A stretch of 15,250 nt of DNA. Origin: JBDTLH01 sp039934875. GTDB taxonomy: Bacteria; Acidobacteriota; Terriglobia; Terriglobales; Acidobacteriaceae. The stretch covers positions 1-15,250 of the forward strand of contig JBDTLH010000067.1 of the NCBI GenBank assembly GCA_039934875.1. The letters run 5' to 3'. Below are positions 6,276 through 11,208 of the stretch, piece by piece. The notes under the pieces are model-generated. The model was given only the letters and a program-made list of their open reading frames with translations. It did not search any database and was not told the origin of the DNA. The position numbers were made by a program, and so were the translations under genes. Position 1 is the stretch's first letter. The number at the start of each line of letters is the position of its first letter.

Positions 6276-8963
6276 ATGAAGATCGAGATGAATACGCGTT
6301 GGGTTGAACGGCTCCGCATGTCGATGCGGATGTTGTTCCGTCGTCAGGCTGAAACCGCCCGCCTCAATCAGGAGCTCGAGTTTCACCTCGAACAGCAGGT
6401 CTCCGAAAACATCGCTCATGGCTTGAGTCCGGAGGAAGCCCGCTCCGCAGCCCTCCGCGCCTTCGGCAATCCCACCCTGGTGCGTGAGCAAACCGGCTCC
6501 ACCTGGAGCTGGAACTGGCTGGAAAAACTCGCGCGCGACTTGCGCTATGCAACGCGCACCCTCGCCCGCTCGCCTGGCTTCGCGCTCATCGCGATTCTCG
6601 TCATGGCTCTCGGTATCGGCGCCACCACTTCACTCTTCACCATCGTGAGCGCGGTGCTGCTCAAGCCGCTGCCCTTCCGCGATCCTGGCAACCTGGTGAT
6701 GGTCTATGAACACTTCCGAGGCACTGACTCCAATAGCGGCGATGGATTCAACGTCGTTGCCCCCGCGGACTTCCGCGATTGGCGCCGGCAAACCCACGGC
6801 TTCGAGGACATGGCTGCATGGCGGGGCTATGGCTTCACACTTACCGGCGAGCACGCCGAATTGCCCGAATCGGTAGCTGCCGGCGGAGGCTCATGGAACC
6901 TGTTTTCTCTCTTAGGGGTGCAGCCCGCCCTGGGGCGCGCCTTCACCCAAGACGAAGACCAGATTGGTGCAAATCGCGTAGTGATGCTCACCTGGAGCCT
7001 CTTCCAGAGGCGCTTTGCCGCAGACCCGTCCATCCTGGGTAAGCAGATACGGCTTGACAGCAATCCTTACACGGCGATCGGCGTGCTGCCGCGCTGGTTC
7101 AGCTACCCTGACGCGCAGGTTCAGCTCTGGGTCCCCTACGCTTCGGCCTTTACAGCCGAGGACTACAACAGGCACGACTCTCATCAGAGCCATGTGATTG
7201 CGCGGCTGCGCCCGGGAGTGAGCGCTGCTGCCGCAACCAGCCAGGTAAGCGCGTTGCAGTATCAAATGCATCTGGCAAATGCATCGAAGCCGGTGGCGGA
7301 AGATGCGGTCTTTCGTCCCATGATCGACGACGTGGTGCAGGATGTGAAGACCCCGCTCATCGTTCTGCTCTGTGCCGTGGGATGCATGCTCCTGATCGCC
7401 TGCCTCAATGTCTCCAATCTGCTGGTCGCGCGCGGCGCGGCCCGGCGCAAAGAAGTTGCCGTCCGCGGAGCGCTGGGCGGCAGCCGCCTCACCCTGATCC
7501 GCGAACAGATGACTGAGAGCCTGCTCATCTGCTTCACCGGAGGAGCCCTCGGAGTGGCGCTCTCCTGGCTCGCCACCCGCTGGCTCGCCAGCCACTGGGA
7601 AGCCCTCCCCCGCGCCGAATCGATTCACCTGGATACGGGCGTTCTCGCATTTTCAATCGGTCTCGTACTTCTGACCGCCTTACTCGCGGGACTGCTCCCC
7701 GCCATCTCCTCCACTGGCAGGGAAGTCTTCGCGGCGCTCCAGGAATCTTCCCGCTCCATCGGCGGCAGCGCCTCCCGCGCCCTACTTCGCAAGACCCTGC
7801 TCACCGCCGAGATCGCGCTTACCGTGATCCTGCTCGTCTCCGCCGGATTGCTCTTCAAGAGCTTTCTGCACCTGCGCACCTCCAACCTCGGCTGTGCGAC
7901 CAGCAACGTGCTCACCTTGAGGTATGACCTGCCGGAGAAGCAATACGACACCCGCGAAAAGGTCATCGCCTTCCACGAATCACTGCTCGAGCGCGTGCGC
8001 CGGCTGCCTGGAGTGCGCGCCGCGGCCCTGGTCTCCACCCCGCCCGGCGGCGGCTATGAGAATGACCACGTATTTACCATTCCCGAGCGCCCCACCTCCA
8101 GCTTCAACCTGCAGTACGACGCATTGACGCGCACCGCCGGCCCCGATTACTTCACTACCATGCAGATTCCGCTGCTCAACGGACGCTTCTTTACCGATCA
8201 GGAGCGCCTCGCCCGCGACCACTACATCGTCGTGAGCAAGAAGCTTGCAAACCAATTCTTCTCCGCCGACGACCCCATCGGCAAGCACCTCCATATTGCC
8301 TGGGGAGGGGATTCCGAGGACTTCGAAATTATCGGCGTGGTGGGCGACACTCTCTACGACGTTACCCAGCCGGTGAAAGCCACCGTCTATTTTCCCATCC
8401 TCTCCGGCATTCCCAGCCAGACCAGTGCCGCCACCCTCGTTACCCGCACCGCCGGAGACCCGCTCGCTCTCTCCATACCAATACAAAAGCAATTGGCTGC
8501 GCTGGATCCGGCGCTGGCTGTCCATAACGTGCTCACCATGCCGCAGATTCTCGGCAAGAGCACGGCGAGCCAAAGCTTCAGCGCCACCCTCGCGCTCGCC
8601 TTCGCTCTGCTCTCTCTACTCCTCGCCGCCATCGGACTTTATGGAGTGCTCTCCTATCTGGTCACCCAGCGGGTTGCGGAGATCGGCATTCGCCTTGCGC
8701 TGGGCGCACAGAAGTCACAGGTATTGCGACTGGTGCTGCTCGATGGTCTGCGCCCCGTATTCATCGGCTTGCTGGTTGGCCTGGCGGGCGGCGCGGCGGC
8801 CGGCATGCTCATCCGCTCCCTCCTCTATGCAACCAGCCCGCTCGATCCGCTGACCTTCGCCGCCATGATCGGCGCTCTGCTGCTCACCGCCATCGCTGCT
8901 TGCGCTCTGCCCGCCATCCGCGCCTCAAGGGTCGATCCCATGCAGGCCTTGAGGACCCTCTGA
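6276..8963 (+). CDS. ADOP-type MacB/FtsX-like ABC permease without ATPase
   Basis: The 895-residue membrane protein is a duplicated MacB/FtsX permease. An N-terminal cytoplasmic helical prefix (about 1-90, with LNQELEFHLEQQ and LSPEEARSAALRAFGN) is followed by TM1 (101-128) and a periplasmic core domain (about 140-340). Next come three TM helices (about 357-385, 412-432, 453-475), then a second TM (505-530), a second periplasmic domain (540-745) and three more TM helices (768-797, 820-848, 860-882). The RRKEVAVRGALGGSR (390-404) and VAEIGIRLALGAQKSQ (800-815) segments are the conserved coupling motifs of FtsX domains. No ATP-binding gene lies nearby, as known for the ADOP family. The role is probably envelope efflux or mechanotransmission, substrate unknown. 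AGAGG precedes the ATG; the next in-frame ATG (6288) is an alternative start. Confidence 0.93.
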   Translation: MKIEMNTRWVERLRMSMRMLFRRQAETARLNQELEFHLEQQVSENIAHGLSPEEARSAALRAFGNPTLVREQTGSTWSWNWLEKLARDLRYATRTLARSPGFALIAILVMALGIGATTSLFTIVSAVLLKPLPFRDPGNLVMVYEHFRGTDSNSGDGFNVVAPADFRDWRRQTHGFEDMAAWRGYGFTLTGEHAELPESVAAGGGSWNLFSLLGVQPALGRAFTQDEDQIGANRVVMLTWSLFQRRFAADPSILGKQIRLDSNPYTAIGVLPRWFSYPDAQVQLWVPYASAFTAEDYNRHDSHQSHVIARLRPGVSAAAATSQVSALQYQMHLANASKPVAEDAVFRPMIDDVVQDVKTPLIVLLCAVGCMLLIACLNVSNLLVARGAARRKEVAVRGALGGSRLTLIREQMTESLLICFTGGALGVALSWLATRWLASHWEALPRAESIHLDTGVLAFSIGLVLLTALLAGLLPAISSTGREVFAALQESSRSIGGSASRALLRKTLLTAEIALTVILLVSAGLLFKSFLHLRTSNLGCATSNVLTLRYDLPEKQYDTREKVIAFHESLLERVRRLPGVRAAALVSTPPGGGYENDHVFTIPERPTSSFNLQYDALTRTAGPDYFTTMQIPLLNGRFFTDQERLARDHYIVVSKKLANQFFSADDPIGKHLHIAWGGDSEDFEIIGVVGDTLYDVTQPVKATVYFPILSGIPSQTSAATLVTRTAGDPLALSIPIQKQLAALDPALAVHNVLTMPQILGKSTASQSFSATLALAFALLSLLLAAIGLYGVLSYLVTQRVAEIGIRLALGAQKSQVLRLVLLDGLRPVFIGLLVGLAGGAAAGMLIRSLLYATSPLDPLTFAAMIGALLLTAIAACALPAIRASRVDPMQALRTL

Positions 8964-9010
8964 TTACTCCTCGAGCCGAGAGTAGTCCGTCCTGCGAATC
9001 GATGGGACCA

Positions 9011-9038
9011 GGACTCGGACTCGGACTTGCACTTGGAC
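9011..9038. repeat. Hexanucleotide tandem repeat (GGACTC-like)
   Basis: About 4.7 copies are present: GGACTC, GGACTC, GGACTT, GCACTT, GGAC. The first copies are identical and later ones diverge. It is non-coding and shows no obvious role; slippage could make it length-variable. Confidence 0.6.
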
Positions 9039-9149
9039 GACGATAAATGGTGAAGGAACAGTGATCAGAATCAAGGGTGCACTCTAACAGCCGCTCTTTC
9101 AATCATCGTTCATCACCGTCCTGCATATTTTAGGCCGCTCCAAATACCG

Positions 9150-9179
9150 ATCGGCGTCTATCGGCGTTCATCGGCGGCC
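9150..9179. repeat. Three 10-bp tandem repeats (ATCGGCGTCT-like)
   Basis: The units are ATCGGCGTCT, ATCGGCGTTC and ATCGGCGGCC, with an ATCGGCG core every 10 bp. Phasing with the helical turn would place each core on the same DNA face. Similar decamer strings occur in intergenic DNA of soil bacteria, as I recall, without a known function. Confidence 0.6.
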
Positions 9180-9212
9180 AGCCCTCGCCTAGGAAACTCG
9201 AAACTGACCCAT

Positions 9213-9242
9213 TTGACTTTGACGCTATCCATGGAACATAAT
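9213..9242 (+). promoter_or_regulatory. Promoter of the histone-H1-like gene
   Basis: TTGACT (9213-9218) and CATAAT (9237-9242) are separated by 18 bp, each matching the sigma-70 consensus at five of six positions. A second TTGACG overlaps the spacer at 9219-9224. The predicted start near 9249 gives a leader of about 64 nt before the strong GGAGGAG ribosome-binding site. Confidence 0.65.
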
Positions 9243-9312
9243 TCGCGCGTTGGCACTTGTTTGCTTTTTGCGATCATCTGCGGCACTATCTACAAAGATT
9301 TACGGAGGAGCG

Positions 9313-9873
9313 ATGACCTTCTACGACGACACCCTTTATGGACGTCATGATGATGATTCCGATGAATTCGGCGGAGCCAGCGGCTTGAATGACAACGAAG
9401 AAGAGCCTTTGGACGGCGAAGAAGACGATTACGACGACGAGGAAGAGGAGGAAACCGAAAGTGTGAGCGAAGGCTCCCACCCTGCGACTGCACCGGATGG
9501 CGGTCGAAGCGCCGCAGCCTCTACTCCATCTTCGTCTCCCACTTCCTCTCCGAAGCGCAGTACCGCTTCCGCCCCGAGCAAGAAGAGCGCCGCGCCGGCC
9601 AAGAAGAAAACGGTGGCCAAAAAAGCGCCGGCCAAAAAAGCAGCGGCCAGGAAATCTACGGGGAGCAAAAGCTCCGCGAAGAAGTCGAGCGCCAGGAAAT
9701 CTTCCGCTAAACAATCGAGCGCCAAGAAATCCCCGGCCAAAAAGTCGCCGCCCAAAAAGTCCTCCACAAAATCTTCAGCTAAGAAGTCTTCCGCCAAGAA
9801 AACAAGCGCGGGCAAAAAAACGGCAGCAAAGAAAAGCGCAGAGCGCCCGGCGGCAAAAACCCGCCGCCGCTGA
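9313..9873 (+). CDS. Charge-polarised histone-H1-like (Lys/Ser/Ala-rich tail) protein
   Basis: The 186-residue protein has two opposed halves. Residues 1-55 are strongly acidic (about half of residues 29-50 are Asp or Glu, including EEEEE at 43-47). After a Ser/Thr/Pro linker (56-80), residues 81-186 are Lys/Ala/Ser repeats (KKSSAKK, KKSPAKK, KKAPAKKAA) ending in RRR, like the tails of eukaryotic histone H1 and bacterial Hc1/AlgP-type proteins. The basic tail should bind DNA or other polyanions non-specifically; the acidic head could compete with DNA for the tail or recruit partners. No folded domain is recognised. I chose the ATG at 9313, preceded by GGAGGAG; an upstream in-frame ATG at 9250 lacks a ribosome-binding site and would coincide with the predicted transcription start. 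A hairpin at 9886-9927 follows. Confidence 0.85.
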   Translation: MTFYDDTLYGRHDDDSDEFGGASGLNDNEEEPLDGEEDDYDDEEEEETESVSEGSHPATAPDGGRSAAASTPSSSPTSSPKRSTASAPSKKSAAPAKKKTVAKKAPAKKAAARKSTGSKSSAKKSSARKSSAKQSSAKKSPAKKSPPKKSSTKSSAKKSSAKKTSAGKKTAAKKSAERPAAKTRRR

Positions 9874-9885
9874 CATCCCCGCCCA

Positions 9886-9927
9886 GCCGGGGGAAGCACC
9901 GCGAGTTCCGCCGGTGCCTCCCCCGGC
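9886..9927 (+). terminator. Terminator hairpin after the histone-like gene
   Basis: GCCGGGGGAAGCACCG (9886-9901) pairs with CGGTGCCTCCCCCGGC (9912-9927) over 16 positions with a single A/C mismatch, around a 10-nt loop. It begins 12 bp after the TGA. The tail (ATTCCGCCTCATTTTCATT) is only moderately T-rich, so termination may be partial; it also lies just past the end of the opposing receiver gene. Confidence 0.65.
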
Positions 9928-9975
9928 ATTCCGCCTCATTTTCATTCATCAGCCTCCCCCGTTCCCCATTTATTT

Positions 9976-9993
9976 GCAGCGCTTCAGCCGCGC
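9976..9993. repeat. REP-like sequence overlapping the stop of the receiver gene
   Basis: GCGCTTCAGCCGCGC carries the CTTCAGCCG core of the dispersed palindromes, with imperfect arms. The stop codon of the receiver gene (TGA, complement of 9984-9986) falls in this core (GGCTGAAGC on the minus strand). Confidence 0.4.
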
Positions 9994-10388
9994 CCTTCCG
10001 CAAACTCCACAGCAATCTCCGCCGCTCTGTGCCCTTGTGGACCGGCGGCAAATTTCGCTCTCAGCCCCGCAACCGCCTGCCCCACCTGCTCCGCCTTTAC
10101 CGGACGAAACAACACCGCCTTCACTCCCAGCCGCAACGTGCCCACCGGAACACTGCGATTGGTCAACGCAATCCGCGCCGCCCCATTGATCGGTGTGCGC
10201 CGCATCAACTCCATCGCGCCCGGCGTCTCCAGATCAAAGAAAATCACCGCGTACGATTGCGACTCCAACAGCCGCTCCGCCGTGTAAGCCTCGAAGCAAT
10301 GGTCCACCGCCAACCCCTGCTCTTCGAGCGCCATACGGACCGTCCGCGCATCCTGCGGCCGCTCACACAACAACAATGCTTTCTCCAT
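9984..10388 (-). CDS. Stand-alone receiver-like (CheY fold) protein with degenerate active site
   Basis: From the ATG at 10386-10388 the protein has 134 residues with the alternating beta/alpha pattern of a response-regulator receiver. Strand EKALLLCE (2-9), YAVIFFDLETPG (46-57), ARIALTNRS (71-79), and AVLFRPVKAEQVGQAV (91-106) match beta1, beta3, beta4 and beta5-alpha5. Asp52 sits at the phosphoacceptor position and Thr76 at the switch position. The usual acidic pair after beta1 is reduced to Cys8-Glu9, and the invariant Lys before Pro is Arg95. Phosphorylation by a classical kinase is therefore doubtful; a pseudo-receiver is likely. There is no output domain and no kinase gene nearby. I preferred this start over the GTG at 10422-10424 because GAGGG lies six bases upstream. 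Confidence 0.75.
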   Translation of the reverse strand: MEKALLLCERPQDARTVRMALEEQGLAVDHCFEAYTAERLLESQSYAVIFFDLETPGAMELMRRTPINGAARIALTNRSVPVGTLRLGVKAVLFRPVKAEQVGQAVAGLRAKFAAGPQGHRAAEIAVEFAEGRG

Positions 10389-10566
10389 TTCCATCCCTCG
10401 CAAGCGAAAATTCCATGTCCTCACCTGCTTTATCGGACAGATTGGAATTTACTTAAATCGCTGCCTCTTGACCTTCCGCCCGCGAAGATGAATACCCGGT
10501 TCTTTTGAATTCAAACCCTTTCTTGCTCTGTGTGCTATGCCTTTGCGGTTCATCTTCCTCTTCCCT

Positions 10567-10597
10567 TCCTCCGTGCTGCCTCCGTCTCCTCCGTGCT
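10567..10597. repeat. Short direct repeat in the gap upstream of the rhodanese gene
   Basis: TCCTCCGTGCT occurs at 10567-10577 and 10587-10597 with a related CCTCCGTC between them, giving a pyrimidine-rich stretch with a roughly 10- and 20-bp period. The gap 10389-10663 otherwise holds only the rhodanese promoter and ribosome-binding site. Confidence 0.5.
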
Positions 10598-10609
10598 TCC
10601 GCTCTGCCT

Positions 10610-10639
10610 TTCGCACCACCCATCTCTCGCGGTTAGAAT
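10610..10639 (+). promoter_or_regulatory. Promoter of the rhodanese gene
   Basis: TAGAAT (10634-10639) matches the -10 consensus at five of six positions; TTCGCA (10610-10615), 18 bp upstream, matches the -35 consensus at four of six. The predicted start near 10646 leaves a short leader containing AAAGGAGG. Confidence 0.5.
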
Positions 10640-10663
10640 GATCACGAAGCTAAAGGAGGCATC

Positions 10664-11041
10664 ATGGCAGGCCATCACTCCCCGGAATTTCTCAACATCG
10701 TCAACGACGCAAAATCCCGCGTGCGCGAAACCAACGTTCCCGAAGTAAAGAAGCGCCTCGACGCGGGCGAAAAACTAAATCTGGTGGATGTCCGCGAAGA
10801 CCTGGAATGGCAGCGCGGTCATATCCCCGGCGCCGTGCACCTCGGCAAAGGCGTCATCGAGCGCGACATCGAGAAGACCATTCCCGATAAATCCGCCGAG
10901 CTCATCCTCTATTGCGGCGGCGGCTTCCGCTCCGCCCTCGCCGCCGACAACCTCAAGAAAATGGGATACCAGAACGCCGTCTCCCTCGACGGCGGATGGC
11001 GCGACTGGACCGCCTCCGGCTTCCCCACCACCACCGATTAG
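10664..11041 (+). CDS. Single-domain rhodanese-like sulfurtransferase
   Basis: The 125-residue cytosolic protein is one rhodanese domain with an N-terminal helical extension (about 1-25). It shows LVDVREDLEWQRGHIPGAVHL (40-60), the active-site loop CGGGFR with catalytic Cys84 and Arg89, and the closing motif LDGGWRDW (108-115). Such proteins carry a persulfide on the cysteine and pass sulfur between thiol donors and acceptors. The six-residue loop fits sulfur transfer rather than phosphatase activity. A near-perfect Shine-Dalgarno AAAGGAGG lies four bases before the ATG, suggesting strong translation. It is flanked by minus-strand genes and so is probably monocistronic. Confidence 0.93.
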   Translation: MAGHHSPEFLNIVNDAKSRVRETNVPEVKKRLDAGEKLNLVDVREDLEWQRGHIPGAVHLGKGVIERDIEKTIPDKSAELILYCGGGFRSALAADNLKKMGYQNAVSLDGGWRDWTASGFPTTTD

Positions 11042-11055
11042 CAACCTCGGGTCTA

Positions 11056-11090
11056 GCGGCAGCTAGCTATAGCTCCAGGCTATATGCCGC
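11056..11090. repeat. Bulged inverted repeat downstream of the rhodanese gene
   Basis: GCGGCA (11056-11061) pairs with TGCCGC (11085-11090), and TATAGC with GCTATA around a TCCAG loop. The unpaired GCTAGC on one side (itself palindromic) makes a bulge. It starts 15 bp after the rhodanese stop; no T-tract follows. Confidence 0.5.
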
Positions 11091-11158
11091 TTCACGATTG
11101 CGTTGCCCAAAGAAGGCGTCAATTTTCGCCTCGAATTTCGCTTTTTTTGATCGAAATT

Positions 11159-11185
11159 GCGCGTTTTGTTCGCATAAAAACGCGC
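11159..11185. terminator. Convergent terminator between rhodanese and PIG-L genes
   Basis: GCGCGTTTT (11159-11167) and AAAACGCGC (11177-11185) form a perfect 9-bp stem with a 9-nt loop, followed on the plus strand by CTTTTCC. An adjacent AATTTCG / CGAAATT stem (11134-11140 with 11152-11158) has a seven-T run in its loop. The position between two converging genes and the A/T tracts on both sides suit bidirectional termination. Confidence 0.6.
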
Positions 11186-11208
11186 CTTTTCCGGTGTTTG
11201 CCCCCGGT

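Larger units (their letters stand above)
8964..9312. other. 349-bp gap between ADOP and the histone-like gene
   Basis: No gene is supported here. A weak bulged hairpin (8966-8983, ACT-CTCG / CGAG-AGT) follows the ADOP stop without a T-tract. Two short tandem repeats (9011-9038 and 9150-9179), a promoter (9213-9242) and a leader of about 64 nt for the downstream gene account for most of the rest. Confidence 0.6.

Noticed and set aside
6276..8963. A complete MacAB-TolC type efflux system
   Set aside because: There is no adaptor, outer-membrane channel or ATPase gene in the window, and the permease has the orphan duplicated layout.
8884..9102. A 72-codon minus-strand frame after ADOP
   Set aside because: The product is Ser/Pro/Arg-rich over the hexamer repeat, overlaps the ADOP end, and has no ribosome-binding site.
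9250..9312. Upstream ATG as start of the histone-like protein (21 extra residues)
   Set aside because: It lacks a ribosome-binding site and lies at the predicted transcription start, whereas the ATG at 9313 has GGAGGAG at proper spacing.
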